The position numbers and the translations under genes were made by a program. Under the pieces are notes generated by a model. The model did no database searches. It was not told the origin of the DNA and saw only the letters and a program-made list of their open reading frames with translations. Shown piece by piece: positions 28,133 through 35,411 of a DNA stretch of 36,395 nt. Origin of the DNA: Sporichthya brevicatena. GTDB lineage: Bacteria; Actinomycetota; Actinomycetes; Sporichthyales; Sporichthyaceae. How positions within the stretch are numbered: position 1 is the first letter of the stretch; the number at the start of each line of letters is the position of its first letter. The stretch covers positions 1 to 36,395 of the forward strand of contig NZ_BAAAHE010000050.1 in NCBI RefSeq assembly GCF_039525035.1. The letters run 5' to 3'.

Positions 28133-29935
28133 CTACCTCGGATCCGCGTCGGGCGGTTTCGGTGAGCGCCTGAACGCGCGGGCCTCCCACGGCGCCAGAC
28201 GGCCCGGAACCGTGTTCTGGATCGGGTAGTTCCCCAGCAGGACCTGGTCGGCCCCGTGATCGAGAGCGTCCAGCTGTACCTCGTCACCGGAAAGGTTCGC
28301 GAAGACCTCAATGCAGTCGTCGGCCACGCAGCGACGAAAGGCGTAGACGGTGTCAGGTGTGTTCGCGTACAGCTCGAAGTCCCCGTCGATGAGCACGGGT
28401 TCGGCCCGGCGCAGCGCGATCAGTTCTTTGTAGTAGCAGTAGATCGAGCGATGTCCGGCCTTCTGGGCGTCCGCGTTGAGCCAGCTGTGGTTCGGGTTGA
28501 GTGGAATCCAAGGGGTTCCGGTCGTGAATCCGGCCCCGGGGCCCGCGGTCCACTGCATCGGCGTCCGCGCGTTGTCGCGGCTCTTCTGACGCAACGTGGC
28601 CATCACGTGCGATGGGTCGAGTCGTTCGGCGGTGGTGGCCTGCTCGTAATAGCGAAGGGATTCGATGTCGCGGAAGCTGCCAATGTCGGAGAACGGCACA
28701 TTGGTCATCCCCAACTCTTCCCCCTGGTAGATGTAGGGCGTTCCGCGGTGCAGGTGCAGCACGGTCGCGAGGGCGGTGGCCGATTCGAACCAGTAGGTCG
28801 CGTCATCGCCATAGCGGGACACCACCCGGGGCTGGTCATGGTTGTTCCAGTAGAGGCTGTTCCAGCCGTCGTGTGCGAGCTCCACCTGCCACCGGGCCAG
28901 GGTCTCGCGAAGGTCGGGGACGGTGACCGCGCGTGGCGTCCATTTGTCCCCGTCGTGGTCCAGCGAGACGTGCTCGAACTGGAAGACCATGTTCAGCTGA
29001 CCGCGGTCCCGATCGGTGAACGCCCGCGCCTGTCCGGGTGTGACACCCGGCATCTCACCCACCGTCAGATAGCTGCCCGTGCGTGAATCAAAGACCCGCC
29101 GCTTCATTTCGGCCAAGTAAGAATGGATCTGGGGGCCGTAGGAGAAGTGCGGCATGCCGTCGCCGTAGCCGGACCGGGTGAGGGGGCCGTCCGGCAACGC
29201 GGGGTCCTTGGAGATGAAGTTGATGACGTCCATCCGGAAGCCATCCACCCCACGATCCAGCCACCATCCCATCATCGCGAAGACGGCATCGCGGACTTCC
29301 TGGTTGTCCCAGTTGAGATCCGGCTGGCTGACGGCGAACAGATGAAGGTAGTACTGACCCCGATCCGGGGCCCACTCCCAGGCGGACCCCGAGAAGGCTG
29401 AACCCCAATTGTTGGGCTCGGACCCCGGCTCGCCGGGGACAGTGCCGGGCCGCGCGTCGCGCCAGAAATACCAATCCGCCTTCGCGCTGTCCCGGCGACG
29501 TCGCGATTCCAGGAACCACGGGTGCTCGGCGGATGTGTGGTTCACGACCAGGTCCAGGATCAACTTCATACCGCGGTCATGAACGGCTGAAAGCAGCGCA
29601 TCGAGGTCGGCCAGCGTTCCGAACATCGGGTCGATGTCCTGGTAGTCGCTGATGTCGTAGCCGTTGTCGTGCTGCGGGGAGGGATAGATCGGGGACAGCC
29701 AAAGCACGTCCGCGCCGAGATCAGCGATGTGATCCAAGCGCGCCAGGACACCGGGCAGGTCCCCGACACCATCGCCGTCGGAATCGGCGAAACTACGCGG
29801 GTAGACCTGGTAGACGACCGCCGACTTCCACCACGCCTCGTCACCGCCGGCGCGCATCATCGCATCGCCCGTGGCTGCCACCCCGTTCGGTTCGGCCGGC
29901 ATGTCACCGGGCGTGTCGCCTTCCTCTGTCACCAT
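28133..29935 (-). CDS. GH13 alpha-glucosidase (oligo-1,6-glucosidase type)
   Basis: A 600-residue glycoside hydrolase of the oligo-1,6-glucosidase/alpha-glucosidase group. The barrel starts WWKSAVVYQVYPRSFADSDGDGVGDL. The four conserved regions are present: LDLVVNHTS, GFRMDVINF (nucleophile Asp near 236), VGEMPG (acid/base Glu near 294) and NNHDQPR (Asp near 367). QPDLNWDNQEVR, typical of this group, is also there. It releases glucose from alpha-1,6- or alpha-1,4-linked oligosaccharides or from small glucosides, in the cytosol since no signal peptide is present. The start is uncertain: ATG 29935 lacks a clear ribosome site, and the Met pair at residues 26–27 is an alternative. It follows the anti-sigma-like gene by 42 bp. 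Confidence 0.9.
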   Translation of the reverse strand: MVTEEGDTPGDMPAEPNGVAATGDAMMRAGGDEAWWKSAVVYQVYPRSFADSDGDGVGDLPGVLARLDHIADLGADVLWLSPIYPSPQHDNGYDISDYQDIDPMFGTLADLDALLSAVHDRGMKLILDLVVNHTSAEHPWFLESRRRRDSAKADWYFWRDARPGTVPGEPGSEPNNWGSAFSGSAWEWAPDRGQYYLHLFAVSQPDLNWDNQEVRDAVFAMMGWWLDRGVDGFRMDVINFISKDPALPDGPLTRSGYGDGMPHFSYGPQIHSYLAEMKRRVFDSRTGSYLTVGEMPGVTPGQARAFTDRDRGQLNMVFQFEHVSLDHDGDKWTPRAVTVPDLRETLARWQVELAHDGWNSLYWNNHDQPRVVSRYGDDATYWFESATALATVLHLHRGTPYIYQGEELGMTNVPFSDIGSFRDIESLRYYEQATTAERLDPSHVMATLRQKSRDNARTPMQWTAGPGAGFTTGTPWIPLNPNHSWLNADAQKAGHRSIYCYYKELIALRRAEPVLIDGDFELYANTPDTVYAFRRCVADDCIEVFANLSGDEVQLDALDHGADQVLLGNYPIQNTVPGRLAPWEARAFRRSPKPPDADPR

Positions 29936-29977
29936 GACACAGGACTCGGGTCCCTGGACCGCCCTCAGTAGCTTCGG

Positions 29978-30350
29978 TCAGAACTTGGCGAGGTGGAACC
30001 AGTACACCTTCCCGCGGGCGGACGGATACGTTCCCCACGCCGTAGCCAGCTCCGCGACAATGCGCAGTCCGCGCCCGCCCAACGATTCGAGGTCCGACTC
30101 AACCGGGCTGAGCGGCTGGGCGCTCCCGGGGTCTTCTACCTCGACCAGCAGCCCTTCACGAGCACCGGTCACGGTCAGGCAGGCCCAAGTGCCGGCGTGG
30201 AAGAACGCGTTTGTGACCGTCTCGCTGGTCAACAAAGCCGTCGTGTGGCTCACACGAGGGGTGGAAACCGAGATCGACGCCAACGCGGCGCACGAAATTT
30301 CGCGCGTGTCGAACCGAGAAGTCGTGATTCACCAAATGCACGCTCGGCAC
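29978..30350 (-). pseudogene. Anti-sigma-factor-like ATPase (HATPase_c) with a frameshift
   Basis: The long conserved part (29978 to about 30260) encodes a GHKL ATPase of the RsbW/anti-sigma type: TSETVTNAFFHAG (N box), VEDPGS (G1) and LGGRGLRIVAELATAWG (G2). In this frame the usual N-terminal helix is missing. That helix (DFSVRHARNFVRRVGVDLGF) is found directly upstream in another frame, from a GTG at 30350. The two join exactly if one C is removed from the CCCC run near 30260, giving a normal protein of about 123 residues. So the gene is either broken by a one-base insertion or the base is a sequencing error. If functional it would act on a sigma factor or anti-anti-sigma protein. It lies 42 bp before the GH13 gene. 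Confidence 0.65.
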
Positions 30351-30625
30351 GTGCCGGGCCGACGCCGATCTGTAGGCCGCAGGCGGATAGTTCGCTCCAC
30401 GGCGCTTGGCTGGATCCACCTCCACAGCTTCGACCCTCAACCTCCGACCCCGCGGGCTCGGGCTCAGTTGTTCGCGGAGGCCCGGGTCGAACGTTTCTGG
30501 GCACAGGCGGATCTTGACGCCATTGCCAGCACGAGCCGGCCCGGCGGGACCGGTGTCGCGCTTGACCGGTCCGCCCCCACCCACGCGGATTGGGTCCAAG
30601 ATTCATGATCCGCAGGTCAGCGCGG

Positions 30626-30709
30626 TGCCCGGGACGGGATTCGAACCCGTACTCCCTCTCGGGAAGCGAGGTTTAAGCTCGCCGCGGCTGCCAATTACGC
30701 CACCCGGGC
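30626..30709 (-). tRNA. tRNA-Leu, anticodon UAA (bldA type)
   Basis: An 84-nt class II tRNA on the minus strand. The acceptor stem GCCCGGG/CCCGGGC is perfect and is followed by A; CCA is not encoded. The D stem is GCG/CGC with TTGG in the loop. The anticodon stem GCGAG/CTCGC holds the loop CTTAAAC, giving anticodon UAA, so it reads the UUA leucine codon. The variable arm is TCCC-GAGA-GGGA, and the T arm is ACGGG-TTCGAAT-CCCGT. In Streptomyces the tRNA for this rare codon is BldA, a developmental regulator; the same role here is inference. A 3'-half relative lies at 24832–24888. Confidence 0.94.
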
Positions 30710-30831
30710 AGGGTGCAGACGTCACGCTACCGAGCGAAGGCGGCGGCGCGCGCCGATCCGGGTCAGCCACGGAACGCCCTTGCGAACTCTCGAGACGGGC
30801 CACTGTCCGACCCCTCTGCGATCGTGCCGGT

Positions 30832-31356
30832 GTGGGGGCCATCGTCCTGGCGGACGAGACGAAGCAGCGCGGGTACCAACTCGTGGCGGTGAGCGTTGGC
30901 AGCTCATCGGAGGTCGCACATCTGCGGGCCGTTGTGCGGGGTCTCGTTCTGAGCGGCCAGGCCCGTCTGCACATGAAGAAGGAGTCTGAGCCCCGCAAGC
31001 GACTTGTCGCGTCGGCCATCGTCGCGACCGGCTACACCGCGGTGGTCTACAACGCCGGCAGATCACGGCGTACCGAATTGGAGGCCCGGGCAGCGTGCCT
31101 GAGCGCTCTCGTCGATGACCTGGCCGGCACCGCGGCGCCGCTGCTGGTGCTCGAACAGGACGACTCACTGCTCTCGTGGGACCGGCAGCGACTCGTGGAG
31201 CTGAGCCGGACATATCCGGGCCTTCGCTACGAACACCGCAGGGCGCGGGAAGAACCCGCCTTGGCGATCCCGGACGCGATCGCGTGGTGCTGGGCGAAGG
31301 GTGGCGACTGGCGACGACGAATTGCGCCCGCGGTGTCACAGGTCCGACTGGTCTGA
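30832..31356 (+). CDS. DUF3800-like protein with predicted RNase H-type fold
   Basis: A 174-residue protein. It begins VGAIVLADETKQRGYQLVAVSVG, a strand with acidic residues, and continues with SGQARLHMKKES, LLVLEQDDSLLSWDRQRLVEL and LAIPDAIAWCWAKGGDWRRR. I recall very similar unannotated proteins in many actinobacteria. The spaced acidic residues (LADE, EQDDS, PDAIAW) and strand-helix order fit the RNase H-like fold proposed for DUF3800 proteins, so nuclease activity is possible but unproven. I start at GTG 30832; GATCGT, a weak –10 match, ends 6 nt upstream. It is divergent from the tRNA-Leu. Confidence 0.68.
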   Translation: MGAIVLADETKQRGYQLVAVSVGSSSEVAHLRAVVRGLVLSGQARLHMKKESEPRKRLVASAIVATGYTAVVYNAGRSRRTELEARAACLSALVDDLAGTAAPLLVLEQDDSLLSWDRQRLVELSRTYPGLRYEHRRAREEPALAIPDAIAWCWAKGGDWRRRIAPAVSQVRLV

Positions 31357-31474
31357 GCCGAGACAGCGCGAAGCCCGGCTCACCAACCGTCCGGATGGCT
31401 GCCGGGCTCACTTCCTGAGGCTCAACGCCCCAGACACCAGCAGCGTACCGCGCCGGACCGACATTGGCCGTGCC

Positions 31475-32281
31475 TCAACGAGCGAGGGCGGCGGCGCGGC
31501 CCAGGACCGCGTCGAGCATGGGCTCGGTGAGCTTGCCGGTGAAGGTGTTTTGCTGGCTGGGGTGGAAGGAGCCGAGGAGAGCGACCGGGCCGGCGGGGCC
31601 GTCGAGGGGGTACTCGACGGCGTGGCCGAACTTCGGCTTCGGGCGCGGGATCGCGACCCCGTTCGCGGCGAGGGTGGCAAGCGCCGCCTCCCAGCCGAAC
31701 GAGCCCAGGCACACGACGGCGCGGACGTGCGGGAGCACCATGGCGACCTCCCGGTCGAGCCAGGGCCGGCAGGCGTCGCGCTCCTCGTTGGTCGGCTTGT
31801 TCAGGGGCGGGGCGCAGCGGACCGCCGCGGCCATCCGGGCGCCGAGCAGGCGCTGCCCGTCCCCCGCGTGCGTCGACGTTGGCTGCGCGGCCAACCCCAC
31901 CCGGTGCAGCGAGGCGAACAGCCAGTCGCCACTGCGGTCGCCGGTGAAGATCCGGCCCGTGCGATTGCCGCCGTGCGCGGCCGGGGCCAGGCCGACGATC
32001 AGTACCCGCGGATCGTCCGCGCCCCACCCCGCGATCGGGCGGCCCCAGTACTCCTCGTCCGCGTAGGCCTTCCGGCGCTCGAGTGCCACCTGCTCCCGCC
32101 ACGCCACCAGCCGCGGGCACGTGCGGCACACGGACTGACGTGCCGTCAGTTCAGCGAGGTCCCGCGCGCTCGTCGCCAGCTTCCGCACGGCGGCGGGCGT
32201 CGCCGCGACGGGGGTCTGGGCGGTTGCCGGATCCTCCGGCCACCCCGTCCCGGGCGGCACGAACGGCTGGCGGTCGGGCAC
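31475..32281 (-). CDS. udgB: Family 5 uracil-DNA glycosylase (UdgB)
   Basis: A 268-residue [4Fe-4S] uracil-DNA glycosylase of family 5, which removes uracil and some other deaminated bases from DNA. Motif 1 is GLAPAAHGGNRTGRIFTGD; the Ala where families 1 and 4 use Asp or Glu is the family 5 mark. Motif 2 is GSFHPSQQNTFTGKLT (HPS). Cluster ligands are seen in SVCRTCPRLVAW and RCAPPLNKPTNEERDACRPWL. High-GC genomes depend on such enzymes against cytosine deamination. The start is GTG 32281, with TAAGCT 6 nt upstream (leaderless). That hexamer contains the stop codon of the small open frame 32291–32404. Confidence 0.93.
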   Translation of the reverse strand: MPDRQPFVPPGTGWPEDPATAQTPVAATPAAVRKLATSARDLAELTARQSVCRTCPRLVAWREQVALERRKAYADEEYWGRPIAGWGADDPRVLIVGLAPAAHGGNRTGRIFTGDRSGDWLFASLHRVGLAAQPTSTHAGDGQRLLGARMAAAVRCAPPLNKPTNEERDACRPWLDREVAMVLPHVRAVVCLGSFGWEAALATLAANGVAIPRPKPKFGHAVEYPLDGPAGPVALLGSFHPSQQNTFTGKLTEPMLDAVLGRAAALAR

Positions 32282-32287
32282 CCATCG

Positions 32288-32293
32288 AGCTTA
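32288..32293 (-). promoter_or_regulatory. –10 box of a probable leaderless udgB promoter
   Basis: TAAGCT (minus strand) fits TANNNT and ends exactly 6 nt before the udgB GTG. It includes the TAA stop of the small open frame upstream. Confidence 0.55.
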
Positions 32294-32404
32294 CGAGGCG
32301 TCCCGGGAACCGTCCCCGCGCGCCCGGCGCGCACTGGCCCGCGTCGCATACCAGAGCCCGCCGCCTCCGACGGCGATCACGATCACCCAGACCAGCGCGT
32401 CCAT
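32291..32404 (-). CDS. Possible 37-residue single-span membrane protein
   Basis: A short frame, MDALVWVIVIAVGGGGLWYAT followed by a basic tail (RASARRARGDGSRDAS). It has one transmembrane helix, a positive-inside tail and a GAGGGG ribosome site upstream of the ATG. These features, and its place 9 bp before udgB in the same direction, make it plausible, but the length gives little statistical support. Confidence 0.45.
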   Translation of the reverse strand: MDALVWVIVIAVGGGGLWYATRASARRARGDGSRDAS

Positions 32405-32571
32405 CGGCGGCACCCCTCGGGCAGAAGATCTCCGATCGTCGCAGGTCCGAGGTGCGGTGTCGATGGCGGTGACGTCGAACCGTGGCCCGTGACGGTGGAC
32501 GGTGGCGTGGGTGCTGCGGCACGATCGCCCTACCCGAAAGGTCACGCCCGAGAGCACCGCAGGGAGCAGCG

Positions 32572-33831
32572 ATGCCTGCCTACCGCACGGTCGAGAACAT
32601 CCAGCTCGGCGACGTCGAGTTCTGGAAGCAGCCGCTGTCCGAGATCGACCGGGCGTTCGCGGCCCTGCGGGAGGAGTCCCGCCGCGGGGGTGGGCTGTGC
32701 TTCCACGAGGAGGTCACGCCGATGGGCAGTGACACCCCTGGCCCCGGGTACTGGTCGGCGGTCACGTTCGACGACGTGCGGACGGTCAACCGCGACCAGC
32801 AGGTGTTCTCCTCCGCGTCCGGCGTCATCTCCGGCGACGCGGACCCGGACTACCTCGCGGTCGGGTCGATCATCGTGATGGACAACCCGCGGCACCACCA
32901 GCTGCGCAGCCTGGTCTCGAAGGCGTTCACCCCGCGGACGCTGGCCCGGGCCGAGGCCTCGATCCGCGACCGCGCGCGGCGGCTGATCGACACGGCCCGC
33001 GAGACCGGCGGGTCCTGCGACTTCGTCTCCTCCTTCGCCGCTCCCCTGCCGCTGCAGGTCATCTGCGACATGCTCGGGATCCCCGAGGAGGACGAGGCCC
33101 AGGTCTTCCACTGGACCAACGTGCTGCTCGGCATCGGCGACACCGAGATGGTGACGAGCGCGGCCGACCTCACCACCGTCGCGACCGAGTTCCTCGGCTA
33201 CGCCGCGCGGCTCGGCGTCGAGCGCGCGGAGCACCCCGGCGACGACCTCAGCTCGCTGCTGATGCAGGCCGAGGTCGACGGCGAGCGCCTGACGCCGTTC
33301 GACTTCGCGGCGTTCGTCGTCCTGCTCTCGATCGCGGGCAACGAGACCACCCGGCACGGCCTGTCCTGGGGCATGCACCTGCTCACCGAGCACCCCGACC
33401 AGCGGGCCCTGCTGACCGAGAACTACGACGAGCTCGCACCGCGTGCGGTCGAGGAGATCGTCCGCTGGGCCAGCCCGATCCTGCACATGCGCCGCAAGGC
33501 GCTGACGGACACCGTCGTCGGCGACACCAAGATCGCAGCGGGCGACAAGGTCGTCATGTGGTACTGGTCGGCCAACCGCGACGAGGACGTCTTCGCCGAC
33601 GGGCACCGCTTCGACATCGCGCGCCCCAACGCCGGGGAGATGGTCGGCTTCGGCGGCGGCGGGACGCACTACTGCCTCGGCGCGAGCCTGGCCCGCCGTG
33701 AGATGGCGATCATGTTCGACGAGATCCTGCACGGCCTGCCGGACCTGCAGATCACGGCCGCCCCGAACCGGCTGCAGGCGAACTTCGTCAACGGCATCAA
33801 GTCGATGCCGTGCGAGTTCACCGTGGGGTGA
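32572..33831 (+). CDS. Cytochrome P450
   Basis: A 419-residue bacterial class I P450. Seen: VMDNPRHHQLRSLVSKAFTP (C-helix region), I-helix IAGNETTRHGLS (AGNETT near 255), K-helix ExxR in EEIVRW near 293, and haem loop FGGGGTHYCLGASLARREM with the Cys ligand near 368. The AGNETTR I-helix and GGGGTHYCLGA loop recall the CYP125/CYP124-like group acting on steroids or branched lipids, but I cannot assign a family. It shares little beyond the common motifs with the P450 at 10450. The ATG at 32572 follows AGGGAG. No redox partner gene is adjacent. It converges on the reductase gene with 6 bp between. Confidence 0.92.
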   Translation: MPAYRTVENIQLGDVEFWKQPLSEIDRAFAALREESRRGGGLCFHEEVTPMGSDTPGPGYWSAVTFDDVRTVNRDQQVFSSASGVISGDADPDYLAVGSIIVMDNPRHHQLRSLVSKAFTPRTLARAEASIRDRARRLIDTARETGGSCDFVSSFAAPLPLQVICDMLGIPEEDEAQVFHWTNVLLGIGDTEMVTSAADLTTVATEFLGYAARLGVERAEHPGDDLSSLLMQAEVDGERLTPFDFAAFVVLLSIAGNETTRHGLSWGMHLLTEHPDQRALLTENYDELAPRAVEEIVRWASPILHMRRKALTDTVVGDTKIAAGDKVVMWYWSANRDEDVFADGHRFDIARPNAGEMVGFGGGGTHYCLGASLARREMAIMFDEILHGLPDLQITAAPNRLQANFVNGIKSMPCEFTVG

Positions 33832-33837
33832 GCGGCC

Positions 33838-34389
33838 TCAGTCGCGCACCGGCTCGTAGGTCAGGATGAACGCCCCGGAGGCGAGGTCCTGTCGGCCCGT
33901 CAGACGCAGGTCGACGTGCTGGGTCAGGCCGGCGAACAGGTACGGGCCGTGCCCGGCGATCCGCGGCCAGACGAGGAACTCGTAGGAGTCGATCAGGTCG
34001 AGGTTCGCCAGCGCGAGCGGGAGCTGCATCCCGCCCGTGTAGAGCGGCCCGCCCGGCTGTTCCTTGAGGTCGCGGACGAACGTCTCCAGGTCGCCGGGCA
34101 CGATCTCGGCGTTCCAGTCGACGCTTTCCAGCGTGCTCGTCACGACGTACTTGCGCGCCGCGTCGATCTCCCGCGCGAACGGGAGCATCCACTCCGGGAC
34201 GTCGGCGAGGATCCCCGGCGGCCGCCAGGCGGACTCCATCATCTCGTAGGTCACGCGGCCGAACAGGAGCCCGTCGGCGCGCGCGATCTGCTCCATCGCG
34301 AACCGGTGAACGTCCTCGTCGGGCGTGATCGCCAGGTGGTCGCAGCAACCGTCGACCGTCATGTTGATCGAGTACCGGAGCGGGCGCAC
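33838..34389 (-). CDS. Dihydrofolate reductase-like (RibD C-terminal domain) protein
   Basis: A 183-residue protein of the RibD C-terminal/DHFR-like family (YyaP/YwjB type). Seen: RYSINMTVDGCCDH at the start, LLFGRVTYEMMESAW near 40–55, YVVTSTLESVDWNAEIV, GGPLYTGGMQLPLALANLDLIDSYEFLVWP (NADPH-site Gly pair) and the C-terminal FILTYEPV. Free-standing members are presumed NADPH-dependent reductases of unknown substrate. The start is GTG 34389, with TAGGTT ending 6 nt upstream (leaderless). Its –35 region falls inside the large palindrome at 34406–34464. Confidence 0.82.
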   Translation of the reverse strand: MRPLRYSINMTVDGCCDHLAITPDEDVHRFAMEQIARADGLLFGRVTYEMMESAWRPPGILADVPEWMLPFAREIDAARKYVVTSTLESVDWNAEIVPGDLETFVRDLKEQPGGPLYTGGMQLPLALANLDLIDSYEFLVWPRIAGHGPYLFAGLTQHVDLRLTGRQDLASGAFILTYEPVRD

Positions 34390-34395
34390 GGCGCC

Positions 34396-34401
34396 AACCT
34401 A
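34396..34401 (-). promoter_or_regulatory. –10 box of a probable leaderless promoter for the DHFR-like gene
   Basis: TAGGTT on the minus strand fits TANNNT and ends exactly 6 nt before the GTG at 34389. It lies only 4 bp from the palindrome 34406–34464, which therefore covers the –35 region. Confidence 0.5.
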
Positions 34402-34405
34402 CCCC

Positions 34406-34464
34406 CACTGGAGATGACATCTCTTGTGCAGAGCGCGCCTGCACAAGAGATGTCATCTCCAGTG
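34406..34464. repeat. Large perfect hairpin built from two palindromic repeat units, site 3
   Basis: Perfect 26-bp arms (34406–34431 and 34439–34464) with a 7-base loop, AGCGCGC. Each arm contains a half-altered copy of the family core: TGGAGATGACATCTCTT on the left and its reverse complement on the right. It begins 5 bp beyond the ppx stop codon, so ppx transcripts would end in a very stable hairpin. It also overlaps the –35 region of the next gene. Confidence 0.9.
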
Positions 34465-34469
34465 CAGGG

Positions 34470-35411
34470 TCAGGGGGCGAGGGAGGCGGCGATCCCGTCG
34501 AGGATGTCGTGCTCGGAGGCGATCAGGTCGAGATCGCCGAGCCGGCGGACGATGCGGTCCACCACGAGGGCGCCGGCGCCGATGACGTCGACGCGGCCGG
34601 GATGCATGACGCCGATCGCCGCCCGCTCGTCCTTGGTCGCCGCCAGCATGCGGGCCGAGATCTGATGCACCGTCTTGGCGGGGACGCGGGTGCCGTGGAT
34701 CGCGTCCGGGTCGTAGGTCTCCAGGCCCAAGGAGATCGCGGCGATCGTCGTCACGGTGCCCGCGACGCCGATGAGCGTCCGCGCCTTCTCCAGCGGCACC
34801 ACCTCGGCCGCGAGGTCGATCGCGGCGTCGATGTCGGCGGTGGCGGCGGCGATCTCCTCCGCCGTGGGTGGGTCCGAGTGCAGGCGGCGCTCGCGCATGC
34901 GCACGCACCCGACGTCCACCGACCGCGACGCCAGGACGTTCGCGGCGCCGTCGGTCACGTCGCCGAGGACGAACTCCGTCGACCCGCCGCCGACGTCGAC
35001 GACGAGGTACGGCCGGGCCAGGTCCGCGTCGGTCGCGGCACCGAGACCCGCGGTCGCGCCCGCGAACGAGAGCGCGGCCTCCTGCTCCCCGCTGATGACC
35101 TCGGGCTCGACGCCGAGGATGTCGGCGATCCCGGCCCGGAACTCCGCGGCGTTCTCCGCGTCCCGGGAGGCGCTGGTCGCGACGAAGCGGATCCGCTCCG
35201 CCCGGGCCGCGCGGATCGCCTCGGCGTACTCCCGGGTCGCGGCGAAGGTGCGCTCCAGCGCCTCGGGGGCGAGCCGGCCGGTCGCGTCGACGCCCTGGCC
35301 GAGCCGGACGACGAGCATCCGGCGGTCGACGTCCACCAGACCGGCGTCGGTGACCTCCGCGATCAGCAGGCGGATCGAGTTCGTCCCGCAGTCGATACCG
35401 GCGACTCTCAC
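34470..35411 (-). CDS. ppx: Exopolyphosphatase (Ppx/GppA family)
   Basis: A 313-residue member of the ASKHA-fold Ppx/GppA family, which splits phosphate from polyphosphate or acts on pppGpp. Phosphate loop 1 is GIDCGTNSIRLLIAEV (residues 5–20) and loop 2 is VVDVGGGSTEFVLG near 130. The SGEQEA stretch near 100 and GVAGTVTTIAAI near 220 are also typical. The length fits the short actinobacterial form without a C-terminal HD domain. The GTG start at 35411 overlaps the DUF501 stop codon (GTGA) and has AAGGTGG upstream, so translation is coupled. This is the standard actinobacterial eno–ftsB–DUF501–ppx neighbourhood. Confidence 0.92.
   Translation of the reverse strand: MRVAGIDCGTNSIRLLIAEVTDAGLVDVDRRMLVVRLGQGVDATGRLAPEALERTFAATREYAEAIRAARAERIRFVATSASRDAENAAEFRAGIADILGVEPEVISGEQEAALSFAGATAGLGAATDADLARPYLVVDVGGGSTEFVLGDVTDGAANVLASRSVDVGCVRMRERRLHSDPPTAEEIAAATADIDAAIDLAAEVVPLEKARTLIGVAGTVTTIAAISLGLETYDPDAIHGTRVPAKTVHQISARMLAATKDERAAIGVMHPGRVDVIGAGALVVDRIVRRLGDLDLIASEHDILDGIAASLAP

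Noticed and set aside
31370-31415. Terminator after the DUF3800-like gene
   Set aside because: AGCCCGGC and GCCGGGCT can pair, but the loop is about 20 bases and the stem short, so the support is too weak to list.
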